A stretch of DNA of 64,000 nucleotides from Stenomitos frigidus_A (GTDB taxonomy: Bacteria > Cyanobacteriota > Cyanobacteriia > Leptolyngbyales > Leptolyngbyaceae), in contig NZ_CAWNSW010000160.1 in the NCBI RefSeq assembly GCF_963877135.1, forward strand, positions 1-64,000, in the 5' to 3' direction. The position numbers were made by a program, and so were the translations under genes. The notes under the pieces were generated by a model. It was not told where the DNA came from and did not search any database. It saw only the letters and a program-made list of their open reading frames with translations. This document shows positions 34,868 through 43,171 of the stretch, piece after piece; positions within the stretch are counted from its first letter, which is position 1, and the number at the start of each line of letters is the position of its first letter.

Positions 34868-36631
34868 TCACTCTCGATAAAGTCGTACAATCCAATCGAC
34901 CACTTCAACAATACTGAGATTGTCAGTTTGAATTTCGATCGCATCCTCAGCCTGACGTAAGGGAGCAAGCGCACGAGTGCTGTCTTTGAGATCGCGATCA
35001 TAAATTGACTGTTCTAGCTCATCCAGGCTGATTTCGTCCTTGCCCTGGTTCTTTAGATCTTGCTGCCGACGACGTGCCCGTTCCTGTACAGAAGCGGTCA
35101 AGAAAAGCTTGAGTTCCGCATCAGGAAAAACATACGTGCCAATGTCTCGACCATCGATGACGATGCCGCCATTTTTCCCATACCGTCGTTGCTGGCGCAC
35201 CAGTTCCTTGCGGACGATCGGTTGAGCCGCGATCGCAGACACATTGGATGTCACTTCCAGGCTCCGAATTTCCTGCGTCACGTCTTGACCATTGATAGAG
35301 ACACTGATAGATGTAGCTTGTTTTTCCATGAGAGTTGGCTGACCGCTAAGCTCAATCTCACACTGACTCACCAGTTCCGCAATGCTGGGTTCATCGTCAA
35401 CGGCAAGACCAGACTGCAGCACGAGCCAGGTCAACGCACGATACATCGCACCTGTGTCTAGATACAGTAAATCGAGCACCTGCGCCACTTGGCGAGCAAC
35501 CGTCGATTTTCCAGCCCCAGCAGGGCCGTCAATCGCCACAATAGGCTTACGGCTGGACAAAAGGATGTTGTCAATCAGGCGAGTCGAACCGATGCGACCC
35601 GCGATCGCCAGTAAGCCAGTTTCCTCAATCATTTCCAAAGGCTCCAACGTGGATGGATGAACTAATTCAATATATTCTGGGTCGATCGTCGACACGCTTT
35701 GCAGTTCCGTTTTAACCATATTAATCAACACATCAGCCGATCGTTCGCCTGCTCGAAACACCTGCGCAGCCTGACTCAAACCCCGATAAAGCACAATCGC
35801 CTGCGCGCGCTGCTCTGGGGTTAAATACTGATTCCGCGAACTATAAGCCAGACCGCTCGGCTCGCGCACAATGGGACAGCCCACGATCGCCACGGGTAAA
35901 TTTAAGTCCTCAACCAATCGCTGAATAATCGCCAACTGCTGGGCGTCTTTCTGCCCAAAATACGCTCGCTGCGGTTGTACAATGCTGAGCAGCTTCGTCA
36001 CGATCGTCGCCACACCTTGAAAGTGCCCGCTTCGCGATCGACCACACAATACAGATGTCATTGGTTCGGGCGGAATCACTTGCGTGGGCGAGGATTGAGC
36101 GCTAGGGGATTTTGTATCAGCTTGGGTATTCCAGAAACGTGAAGCGTCTCCAAAGGAAATAGTTTGAGCTTCAAGTTCTAACATCTGACTTCCGTCTTCT
36201 GTCTTCTGGCTCCCACCTTCTGCCTTCTGGCTGCTAACTGCTGACGGCTGACGGCTGGCAGCTGATTGCTGTCTCCCCACTCCCATCTCTTCCACACTAG
36301 GCGCAAAGATCACATCCACTCCCGCCTGCTCACACAATGCCTGATCCTGCTCTAACATGCGAGGATACTGCTGAAAATCTTCGGTTGGGCCGAATTGCAG
36401 AGGGTTAACAAAAATACTCACCACAACCAGCTTATTCTCTTGTCGTGCTTTTTGGATCAGGCTCAAATGTCCTGCATGGAGCGATCCCATTGTCGGAACC
36501 AAGCCGATCGAGACCTCAGGCAATGATTCACCTGTCATGAAGCGATCAAAGAGAGGTTGACCGGAACGATAGCGATTGAGATAACAACGTAAGCCGGCAA
36601 CGGTTTTGAACAAACGCACCGCAACCCCCAA
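34868..36631 (-). CDS. panC/cmk: bifunctional pantothenate synthetase / cytidylate kinase
   Basis: Fusion typical of cyanobacteria. The N-terminal PanC half joins pantoate and beta-alanine: VPTMGSLHAGHLSLI with the HxGH motif (45-59), SIFVNPLQFGPTEDF, and CGRSRSGHFQGVATIV followed by FGQKDAQQLAII. The C-terminal half is CMP/dCMP kinase: P-loop DGPAGAGKSTVAR, DTGAMYRAL, DGRDIGTYVFPDAELKLFL and RRRQQDL. Between FAPSVEEMG and TQVIPPEPMTS there is an extra segment (about residues 116-182) rich in Ser, Gln, Lys and Glu, encoded by heptamer-like repeat DNA. The start is TTG at 36631 or, more like homologues, GTG at 36619. The frame is intact throughout. Confidence 0.93.
   Translation of the reverse strand: MGVAVRLFKTVAGLRCYLNRYRSGQPLFDRFMTGESLPEVSIGLVPTMGSLHAGHLSLIQKARQENKLVVVSIFVNPLQFGPTEDFQQYPRMLEQDQALCEQAGVDVIFAPSVEEMGVGRQQSAASRQPSAVSSQKAEGGSQKTEDGSQMLELEAQTISFGDASRFWNTQADTKSPSAQSSPTQVIPPEPMTSVLCGRSRSGHFQGVATIVTKLLSIVQPQRAYFGQKDAQQLAIIQRLVEDLNLPVAIVGCPIVREPSGLAYSSRNQYLTPEQRAQAIVLYRGLSQAAQVFRAGERSADVLINMVKTELQSVSTIDPEYIELVHPSTLEPLEMIEETGLLAIAGRIGSTRLIDNILLSSRKPIVAIDGPAGAGKSTVARQVAQVLDLLYLDTGAMYRALTWLVLQSGLAVDDEPSIAELVSQCEIELSGQPTLMEKQATSISVSINGQDVTQEIRSLEVTSNVSAIAAQPIVRKELVRQQRRYGKNGGIVIDGRDIGTYVFPDAELKLFLTASVQERARRRQQDLKNQGKDEISLDELEQSIYDRDLKDSTRALAPLRQAEDAIEIQTDNLSIVEVVDWIVRLYRE
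36080..36285 (-). repeat. heptamer repeat insertion inside panC-cmk
   Basis: The plus strand contains GTCTTCT twice (36194-36207), CCTTCTG units to about 36230 and GACGGCT twice (36243-36256). The translated segment is SAASRQPSAVSSQKAEGGSQ and similar. The segment lies where other PanC proteins have only a short connection, and the frame remains open. Repeat character is clear from 36180 to 36285; the rest to 36080 is less repetitive. Confidence 0.75.
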
Positions 36632-36804
36632 AATGACTGATATTTTGTTGAGAAGGCAAAGGCCTCACACCCCAAACCTAAATTTCACCTGTTAAGCGTA
36701 TCAACAAGACTGCTATTGCTGCTACTCAAAACGAGTTTCAGTACGCCTGTCCATTTTGGCGAAGCGCGTTAGGATGTCGTCTGTAGGCTCTTCTTCAGAT
36801 AGCT

Positions 36805-37557
36805 ATGGACTTTTTCACGCAAGTATTACATCTGGTTGGTTCAGGTGCGGCTGCATTCATCACAGCTCGTAATATGCGTGACCCGCTCACGCGCCCAAAC
36901 ACGCTGGCAAGCCTGCAACTAGCGGAGTCTGGCTCTGTTCCTTATTTAGAGGCGTTGCGCGATCGTGCCTCTGCTGAAGGTGATACCTGGCTAGCAGAGA
37001 AACTCACCTGCCACGCTAACGATGAGCGTCGCCATGGACAAATCTTCGCCAATGCCCTGAAACAATTGAATAAGCAGGTGATTGATTTTAAGAAAGCACC
37101 GCAAGCAGCAGAAAAGTCCGGTGAGTCAAAGCGCAATCCCTTTTTTGATGCCTACTTTGAGGGATACTCGCAGGGAGAGTTGAAGCCAGAGGCGATCGAC
37201 TGGATTGCCTTTCTGGCAAGCACCTACATTCTGGAACTGGATGCCAGCAAAGATTTTGTGCGGATGGCAAATGTGTTGCCAGAAGATGAGCCTGTGAGCG
37301 CCAAGCTCAAAAAAGGCATTCTCAGCGTCGCCAGTGATGAAACCGGACACGCTGCCTATCTGCGAGAAGCACTAGAGCGGCGTTTAATGGTTAGAGAAGT
37401 AGATGCCGTCATCGACTCTTGGCGTACACGCAAAGTGAACGCCATACTCGCGATGGTCAGCAGCTTCATCCAAAAGAGCAGCAAATCTCCGTCTCTCGTT
37501 CAGGATGGCGTGCCATCTGAGCTGTCAGCAACTCCAGAACCCGCTCTGGCAGCATAA
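36805..37557 (+). CDS. ferritin-like diiron protein, MiaE/CoA-hydroxylase-like
   Basis: A 250-residue four-helix diiron protein with ligands Glu41 (LAESGS), Glu74-x2-His77 (NDERRHGQ), Glu144 (YILELDAS) and Glu179-x2-His182 (SDETGHAAYL). The spacing is that of ferritin-like hydroxylases distantly related to the tRNA hydroxylase MiaE; a specific substrate cannot be assigned. Residues 95-125 form an insertion between helices 2 and 3, and the C-terminal 30 residues are a disordered Ser/Pro tail. The ATG begins MDFFTQVLHLVG, an amphipathic start. It stands alone, divergent from panC-cmk, with a palindromic repeat just after its stop. Confidence 0.75.
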   Translation: MDFFTQVLHLVGSGAAAFITARNMRDPLTRPNTLASLQLAESGSVPYLEALRDRASAEGDTWLAEKLTCHANDERRHGQIFANALKQLNKQVIDFKKAPQAAEKSGESKRNPFFDAYFEGYSQGELKPEAIDWIAFLASTYILELDASKDFVRMANVLPEDEPVSAKLKKGILSVASDETGHAAYLREALERRLMVREVDAVIDSWRTRKVNAILAMVSSFIQKSSKSPSLVQDGVPSELSATPEPALAA

Positions 37558-37566
37558 TTGATGTTC

Positions 37567-37594
37567 GTAGGAACGTTGCATGCAACGTTCCTAC
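37567..37594. repeat. perfect 28-bp palindrome (GTAGG...CCTAC family)
   Basis: GTAGGAACGTTGCA followed directly by its reverse complement TGCAACGTTCCTAC. It lies 10 bp after the ferritin-like gene's stop. A related imperfect palindrome with GTAGGGGCG arms is at 60931-60958. In RNA it would form a long hairpin without a T-tract. Confidence 0.9.
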
Positions 37595-37679
37595 AGACGG
37601 AAACTAATTCCTGAAAGCCTTTAGCGATAGGCATCAACGCTAAAATACGAGAGGTGATTCTGATTCTTCTCTCTAAATA

Positions 37680-38570
37680 ATGCAAGCTCCTTCAATTTCG
37701 CTGCCAAAGCCTGGTCAGTATTGGCAATGGCAACAGCAGCCTATCTACTATGTCAAAGCTGGAACGAAACAAGCGGAACGTCCACCGCTGCTTTTGATTC
37801 ATGGGTTTGGTGCCTCTACAGATCACTGGCGCAAGACGATCGCGGGCTTGAGCGAGGACTTTGAAGTCTGGGCGATCGACCTTTTAGGGTTTGGTCGATC
37901 GGCAAAGCCCGATCGTGCTTATAGTGGCGATTTATGGCGTGACCAACTCCACGACTTCATTACTCAAGTAATTGGTCAACCAGTCGTGCTTGTGGGTAAC
38001 TCTTTAGGTGGCTACGCGGCCCTCTGTGTCGCAGCCCAACGCCCTGAGTCAGCAGCAGGGCTGGTACTCATCAACAGCGCTGGCCCCTTCACAGACATTC
38101 AAGGCACAACGAAACCTGATCCAGTACGCGAAGTGATGGGCAAAGTCGTCCAAACGCTGTTTCGACAAGATTGGGCAAGTTTCCTTTTGTTTCAGTACGT
38201 GCGCCAGAAAGCACTGATCCGCAAGACTTTGGAAAAGGTCTACTTAGATCAAGACGCGGTCACAGAGCAGTTGGTCGAGGAAATCTATCAGCCATCCTGC
38301 GATCCCGGCGCACCCAAAGTGTTTGCCTCAGTGTTTCGTACGCCTCAAGGGGAAAAGGTTGATCGTCTGCTTGGCCAGATCACCAGCCCTTTGTTGATGC
38401 TTTGGGGTGAAGCAGATCCCTGGATCAATGCCAGAGAGCGAGGCGAAAAGTTCCGTCAGTATCATCCTCAACTGACCGAGTACTATTTGCGTGCCGGTCA
38501 CTGTCCCCATGATGAGATCCCCGACCAGGTGAACCAGCTGCTGCGATCGTGGGTGATGGCCGATCGTTAA
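37680..38570 (+). CDS. alpha/beta hydrolase
   Basis: A 296-residue alpha/beta-hydrolase-fold protein. The oxyanion region is LLLIHGFGASTDHW (37-50), the nucleophile elbow is VGNSLGGYAAL with Ser108, the acid Asp is in MLWGEADPWIN and the His is in AGHCPHDE. A cap domain lies at about 145-225. Cyanobacterial relatives include esterases and chlorophyll/phytol-handling enzymes, but the motifs do not select a substrate. The ATG directly follows an AT-rich stretch ending TAAATA. No operon partner: the next gene downstream is convergent. Confidence 0.88.
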   Translation: MQAPSISLPKPGQYWQWQQQPIYYVKAGTKQAERPPLLLIHGFGASTDHWRKTIAGLSEDFEVWAIDLLGFGRSAKPDRAYSGDLWRDQLHDFITQVIGQPVVLVGNSLGGYAALCVAAQRPESAAGLVLINSAGPFTDIQGTTKPDPVREVMGKVVQTLFRQDWASFLLFQYVRQKALIRKTLEKVYLDQDAVTEQLVEEIYQPSCDPGAPKVFASVFRTPQGEKVDRLLGQITSPLLMLWGEADPWINARERGEKFRQYHPQLTEYYLRAGHCPHDEIPDQVNQLLRSWVMADR

Positions 38571-38669
38571 ACAGAGCAACGAACTTCAAAGCAACACGCA
38601 TGCCTTTTAGAGCATGACGAAGAACCATTTGTAGGAGGCGAGACAAGTCACAGCCCCTGCAAACGGTCT

Positions 38670-39509
38670 TCAGTTTTTGAGACCGGTAGTCGCAATGCCT
38701 CGGATAAACTGCCGTTGCCCAACCAAAAAGAGCAGTATGACTGGAAGCGTAGCAATCACGACAGCTGCCATCAATAGCGACCAACTGCTGGTGAATTGCT
38801 CTTGAAATTCAGCGAGGGCTAGCTGCACGGTTTGCAGTTCGGGTCGGGTCGTAAACACGAGTGGTTTGAACAGATCATTCCATTCGCCAATAAATGTGAA
38901 CAGAAACAATGTAACCAGCGCTGGACGGGCCAGTGGGAACATGACTCGCCAAAGAATCTGTAGACGATTTGCGCCGTCGATCGCCGCGGCTTCCTCCAAT
39001 TCCACTGGAATCGTCTGAAAGTATTGTTTCAGTAGAAAAATACCAAAGCCATTGGCGATCGTAGGCAAGATCAAGGCTCCGTAGGTATTGATCAAATGTC
39101 CCCACTTCAAGACTAGAAAAATGGGAATGGCCAGCATCTGAAACGGAATCACCAGCGTAGCCAGAATGATCAGCAAAAGCGCCTGTCTCCCACGAAAGTG
39201 CAAGCGTGCTAGGGCATACCCCGCTAGAGCAGACGTCACAATCTGGCCGCCAGTAACCACCAGTGCTACCAGTGTAGAATTCGCAAAGGCCAGCAGAAAG
39301 TTTCCCTGGAGCCACGCCTGATGATAGTTTTGCCAGGTCCAACCAGTGTCACCCATCAGTCCATCGGAGGGTAAAAAAGAGGTGACAGCCACTACGCCCA
39401 AGGGCAGCAGCATAAATCCAGCACCAGCGAAGAGAAAAGCAACGCTAGCAGGCGCAAGTAAGCCGATCGCGCCATGATCTAAAAATGGTCTAGTTTTTTC
39501 TTGGGCCAT
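38670..39509 (-). CDS. carbohydrate ABC transporter permease (MalG-type)
   Basis: Inner-membrane subunit of a CUT1-type sugar ABC importer. The 279 residues carry six predicted helices (first LLAPASVAFLFAGAGFMLLP, last MAAVVIATLPVILLFLVGQR) and the EAA loop EEAAAIDGANRLQILWRVMF that docks on the ATPase. The second-half motif ALVTLFLFTFIGEWNDLFKP is also typical. Genes for the partner permease, binding protein and ATPase are not next to it, so it must work with subunits encoded elsewhere, as is common for such transporters in cyanobacteria. An eight-codon longer start is possible but the ATG chosen fits. Confidence 0.9.
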   Translation of the reverse strand: MAQEKTRPFLDHGAIGLLAPASVAFLFAGAGFMLLPLGVVAVTSFLPSDGLMGDTGWTWQNYHQAWLQGNFLLAFANSTLVALVVTGGQIVTSALAGYALARLHFRGRQALLLIILATLVIPFQMLAIPIFLVLKWGHLINTYGALILPTIANGFGIFLLKQYFQTIPVELEEAAAIDGANRLQILWRVMFPLARPALVTLFLFTFIGEWNDLFKPLVFTTRPELQTVQLALAEFQEQFTSSWSLLMAAVVIATLPVILLFLVGQRQFIRGIATTGLKN

Positions 39510-39851
39510 GTCTAAAGACCGTAAACGATGCAACAGCTAAGACAACCTGGCAAAAGGAAGAGTCGCTGACTGAAAATGGCGATCAAAAGCCGCTGACAGC
39601 CTACATTTTCTCTATCAAAAGCTGTCCGCCTTAACTGCCTTAAAGCATAAACTGCGGCGGAGAGGAGTTTTACAGCATTATTTGCGTGAGCGGGAACGGA
39701 ATCTTTGGCTAATTGGTCGATCCCCTTCAGGAAAGAGCTAAAGTGATATAGGCACGAATTTAACCATTTCGTTGCAATGCACCAAATTTCTTACCTTGAT
39801 CGTCCTATGCCGAAATACTATCGGCTGCATTCTTGAGGAGACAATAGACTT
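39510..39851. other. divergent spacer between ABC permease and ado
   Basis: 342 bp; no gene seen. The last 20 bp hold TTGAGGAGACAAT, the probable ribosome-binding site of ado (GGAG at 39837-39840). The remainder shows no repeat or hairpin that I could identify. Confidence 0.45.
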
Positions 39852-40547
39852 ATGCCGCAGCTTGAGGCTAGTGCAGCAATTGATTTTTACAGTGAAACCT
39901 ACAAAGACGCTTACAGCCGCATTAATGCGATCGTGATCGAGGGAGAGCAGGAAGCCAACGAAAACTATATCAGGCTTGCTGACTTGCTTCCAGATCACAA
40001 CGATCAATTGCTGAGCCTAGCAAAAATGGAGCATCGTCATAAAAAAGGCTTTGAAGCCTGTGGACGCAATCTCAAGGTGACGCCCGACTTAAAGTTTGCC
40101 CGCGAGTTCTTCTCCAAACTGCACGAAAACTTTCAGTCTGCCGCTGCTCAGAACAACGTTGTGACCTGTTTATTGATTCAGTCGCTGATCATTGAATGCT
40201 TTGCGATCGCAGCTTACAACATCTATATTCCCGTCGCTGACGACTTTGCCCGCAAGATTACCGAAGGCGTTGTCAAAGAGGAATATAGCCACCTCAACTT
40301 TGGCGAAGAGTGGTTGAAAGCGCACTTCGAGACAGCCAAAGCCGAACTAGAGACGGCCAATCGTCAAAATCTACCGTTGGTCTGGCAAATGCTGAATCAG
40401 GTAGAGAAGGATGCTCATGTTCTAGGCATGGAGAAAGAGTCGCTTGTTGAAGATTTTATGATCCAATACGGAGAAGCATTGGAAAACATTGGTTTCAGCA
40501 CGCGCGAAATCATGCGGATGTCGGCGCTGGGTCTTTCGGCAGCCTAG
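39852..40547 (+). CDS. ado: aldehyde-deformylating oxygenase (cyanobacterial alkane synthase)
   Basis: Diiron enzyme that converts fatty aldehydes to C(n-1) alkanes plus formate, the last step of cyanobacterial hydrocarbon synthesis, fed by acyl-ACP reductase. The 231-residue protein retains all six metal ligands at their usual positions: Glu32, Glu60, His63, Glu115, Glu144 and His147 (segments EGEQEANENY, KMEHRHKKGFE, IIECFAIAAYN, KEEYSHLNFGEEW). Length matches the family exactly. The ATG is preceded by GAGGAG at 39835-39840. The reductase gene follows in the same direction after 338 bp, the usual pairing. Confidence 0.97.
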   Translation: MPQLEASAAIDFYSETYKDAYSRINAIVIEGEQEANENYIRLADLLPDHNDQLLSLAKMEHRHKKGFEACGRNLKVTPDLKFAREFFSKLHENFQSAAAQNNVVTCLLIQSLIIECFAIAAYNIYIPVADDFARKITEGVVKEEYSHLNFGEEWLKAHFETAKAELETANRQNLPLVWQMLNQVEKDAHVLGMEKESLVEDFMIQYGEALENIGFSTREIMRMSALGLSAA

Positions 40548-40885
40548 CGGCTCCTCAAGACGCAGGACTCCTTGTTAGTTCTTGTGAACTGGGCTCCAAA
40601 GAGTGGCTTTCGGTACGAAGAGGCTGCTTTAAGCTGAGTCGCCAAGAGAGATCCTCCACATTCAGCCTCGTATTTGTTCCAAACTCAAGCTCATTAGGGA
40701 GTTGGCGGCGATCGCTGTCAACTCCTATTACTGCAGATAATCACTAGCATGACTGTTTTTATTGACCGATCGCTCAATTCGAAAGTGAATTGGTATTTTT
40801 GGGCACGATCTGGTCATGCTCTTTGAAGTTTGCTCATCATTGAATCCGTTTCCATCAAAATTCTCTAAGTTTTGCAGAGTAGTTC
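40548..40885 (+). other. ado-aar spacer
   Basis: 338 bp between the two alkane genes. One CGATCGC motif near 40710; no ORF or T-tailed hairpin. The length leaves room for a separate aar promoter, so the pair may not be a strict operon. Confidence 0.45.
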
Positions 40886-41905
40886 ATGTTTGGTTTAATC
40901 GGTCATCTCACTAGCCTAGAGCACGCTCAATCAGTCGCCGAAGAATTGGGGTACCCCGAGTACGCCAATCAAGGTCTTGACTTTTGGTGTAGTGCCCCGC
41001 CGCAAATCGTCGATACCATCAAAGTCACAAGTGTGACAGGTCAGACCATTGAAGGTCGCTATGTCGAATCTTGCTTTCTCCCCGAAATGTTAGCGGCTCG
41101 CCGCATCAAAGCTGCTACTCGCAAAATCGTCAATGCGATGGCCCACGCTCAAAAGCATGGTATCAACATCACAGCACTTGGCGGTTTCTCCTCTATCATC
41201 TTTGAAAACTTCAATTTGCAGCAGATTCGACAAGTCCGTAATGTCATGCTGGAGTTTGAGCGCTTTACCACCGGTAATACTCACACCGCTTACATCATCT
41301 GCCGCCAAGTTGAGCAGGCCTCACAAGCGCTAGGCATCAATCTCTCTACAGCAACCGTTGCCGTTTGTGGCGCGACTGGCGATATTGGTAGTGCTGTTTG
41401 CCGTTGGCTCAACACTCGCACTGATGTAGCGGAACTCCTGCTCATTGCCCGCAATCAGGAACGACTGCAAGCCTTACAAGATGAGCTTGGCCGTGGCAAA
41501 ATTCTAGATTTACAGACAGCACTGCCGCAAGCAGACATTGTTGTTTGGGTCGCCAGTATGCCTAAAGGCGTAGAGATTGACGCAGCAACCTTAAAACAGC
41601 CCTGTCTGTTGATTGATGGTGGTTATCCGAAAAACTTGGCGACCAAAGTTCAAGGAGAGAGCGTTTGTGTTTTGAATGGCGGTATCGTAGAGCATTCTCT
41701 CGATATTGACTGGCGTATCATGAAAATTGTCAACATGGACATTCCAGCTCGTCAACTCTTTGCTTGTTTTGCTGAGTCAATGCTTCTTGAATTCGAAAAA
41801 TGGCACACCAATTTTTCCTGGGGGCGTAACCATATTACGGTGGAAAAGATGGAGCAAATTGGCGCAGTTTCAGTTAAGCATGGGTTTAGACCACTGCTCG
41901 TTTAG
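40886..41905 (+). CDS. aar: long-chain acyl-[acyl-carrier-protein] reductase
   Basis: Reduces acyl-ACP to fatty aldehyde with NADPH, supplying aldehyde-deformylating oxygenase. The 339-residue protein has the N-terminal acyl-binding half (MFGLIGHLTSLEHAQSVAEE, LPEMLAARRIKAATRKIVNA), the nucleotide-binding VAVCGATGDIGSAVCRWLN (158-176) and the catalytic Cys294 in RQLFACFAES, exactly the family position where the acyl-enzyme forms. DIDWRIMKIVNMDIPAR precedes it. The start ATG and length match family members. Downstream lies a convergent GNAT gene with about 200 bp between. Confidence 0.97.
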   Translation: MFGLIGHLTSLEHAQSVAEELGYPEYANQGLDFWCSAPPQIVDTIKVTSVTGQTIEGRYVESCFLPEMLAARRIKAATRKIVNAMAHAQKHGINITALGGFSSIIFENFNLQQIRQVRNVMLEFERFTTGNTHTAYIICRQVEQASQALGINLSTATVAVCGATGDIGSAVCRWLNTRTDVAELLLIARNQERLQALQDELGRGKILDLQTALPQADIVVWVASMPKGVEIDAATLKQPCLLIDGGYPKNLATKVQGESVCVLNGGIVEHSLDIDWRIMKIVNMDIPARQLFACFAESMLLEFEKWHTNFSWGRNHITVEKMEQIGAVSVKHGFRPLLV

Positions 41906-42110
41906 TGGGTGTTTGGCATCCTGAGCAAAGACATTCCTACCTATTCGTTTTTGTACAGAAAGAGGCAGGAGTAGTCATGCTTCTCTTAGACTATTTTGCC
42001 TGCAAGCAAAGCGACAAGGAGCTCTCTAGTAGCGCGTCTTGATCAAACGTGCAAATTTGTTTTCATTCGTAGCTAGAATTCAGCATCAACAGAAACCGAT
42101 TAACAGCAGA

Positions 42111-42677
42111 CTATTGAGAAAGACGAGCGAGCCGCTTGTGCATCAGCAGCTTCTGGGGTTGTCTGAAAAACCAGCAATACCAGAGGGAGTCAGTTTGCTT
42201 GGATTGATAGCCCGCTTTAGTATAAAGCTGCCTAGCCTGATGGTTATCTTCTAACACATGCAGGTAGAGATCTTGGAAACCCAGATCTAAAGCGATGGTC
42301 TCACAGCGACGCAAAAGAGTCTGCGCGACTCCTTGTCTACGAGCCTCCAAGCGCACAGCTAAATTTGAGAGATAAGGATAGGGCAGGCTACGAAATTGAA
42401 ACGGGCTTGTCGAACGGAAGGTAATTTCAACGGTTCCCACCAGATCAGATTCACCATCTAGCAGAGTCACTACAGCAACAAGACACACGTAGTCAGATGC
42501 TAAAGATGAGCGCAAGCGGTGACGCAAGTCTTCATACACGCCAAGCCGAAGGACGGGCTGAAAAAAACGCATGAGACCAGTGCGAGGGTAAAAGCTATCG
42601 GAAAGAACCTCAACAAGGTTTGCTAAATCGTTTAAGCGAGCAGAACGAACAATGAGGTCGGGCGATTTCAGAAACAC
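42111..42677 (-). CDS. GNAT-family N-acetyltransferase
   Basis: A 188-residue acetyltransferase. The acetyl-CoA-binding motif is VRLEARRQGVAQTLLRRCET (R/Q-x2-G-x-G/A type), preceded by the beta strand YPYLSNLAV and followed by LYLHVLEDNHQARQLYTKAG, the usual B motif. The N-terminal part begins DLIVRSARLNDLANLVEVLS. Relatives in cyanobacteria and chloroplasts are protein or small-molecule acetyltransferases; the substrate is unknown. The C-terminal tail FRQPQKLLMHKRLARLSQ is basic. It is followed by nothing co-directional, and its 5' end is next to the psbT end. Confidence 0.85.
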   Translation of the reverse strand: MFLKSPDLIVRSARLNDLANLVEVLSDSFYPRTGLMRFFQPVLRLGVYEDLRHRLRSSLASDYVCLVAVVTLLDGESDLVGTVEITFRSTSPFQFRSLPYPYLSNLAVRLEARRQGVAQTLLRRCETIALDLGFQDLYLHVLEDNHQARQLYTKAGYQSKQTDSLWYCWFFRQPQKLLMHKRLARLSQ

Positions 42678-42758
42678 TCCGTCAATGCTGTTAACTATGG
42701 TTCAAGAAAAACATAAAGCGAGAAGATTAAGGTCGTTGCACTTTTGATTCTTTCAGAC

Positions 42759-42800
42759 TAAAATCCCACAGCTTTAGCGCTCTAAGACTGTGGGATTTTA
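42759..42800. terminator. hairpin, probable bidirectional terminator region
   Basis: TAAAATCCCACA (42759-42770) and TGTGGGATTTTA (42789-42800) form a perfect 12-bp stem with an 18-base loop. It lies 130 bp beyond the psbT stop on the minus strand and has A/T-rich outer ends in both directions. Confidence 0.55.
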
Positions 42801-42931
42801 TGCTTTTCTGTGTGTGAACAGATAAATTTTGTTTGCATGTTTGTGCACATTCAGCTGTCAGATTATATCAACCATCAAGCTTACCGAGCCATCTATGCAG
42901 TGACATAAGAGTCTTACAACACGGTCACGAA

Positions 42932-43027
42932 TTACTTACCGATGCGGGGCGGCTCCCGAAAGGCAATCGCAAAAAAGAGAACGCCGATCGCTAGAGTAAG
43001 GATCAAAATGTAAGCAACGCTTTCCAT
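42932..43027 (-). CDS. psbT: photosystem II protein T
   Basis: A 31-residue single-helix subunit of photosystem II at the dimer interface, too short for most automatic ORF thresholds. Minus-strand translation begins MESVAYILILTLAIGVLFFA and ends IAFREPPRIGK, which is the canonical PsbT sequence with its conserved REPPR end. It lies 144 bp downstream of psbB on the same strand, the order found in cyanobacteria and plastids, and the two are probably co-transcribed. All of the first 22 residues form the thylakoid-membrane helix. Confidence 0.96.
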   Translation of the reverse strand: MESVAYILILTLAIGVLFFAIAFREPPRIGK

Positions 43028-43171
43028 CGTAAAATCTCTCAACCATTTGCTAAGGATAGTCTATCAACCAAGGCTAGAAAGGGGTCAACAACTTTTTACT
43101 AACGCTTAGCAAAGCTAACGTTCAACAGTATAAGTTGCTTACCCCTCCTTGAGAATGCCACAACAAAAGCT

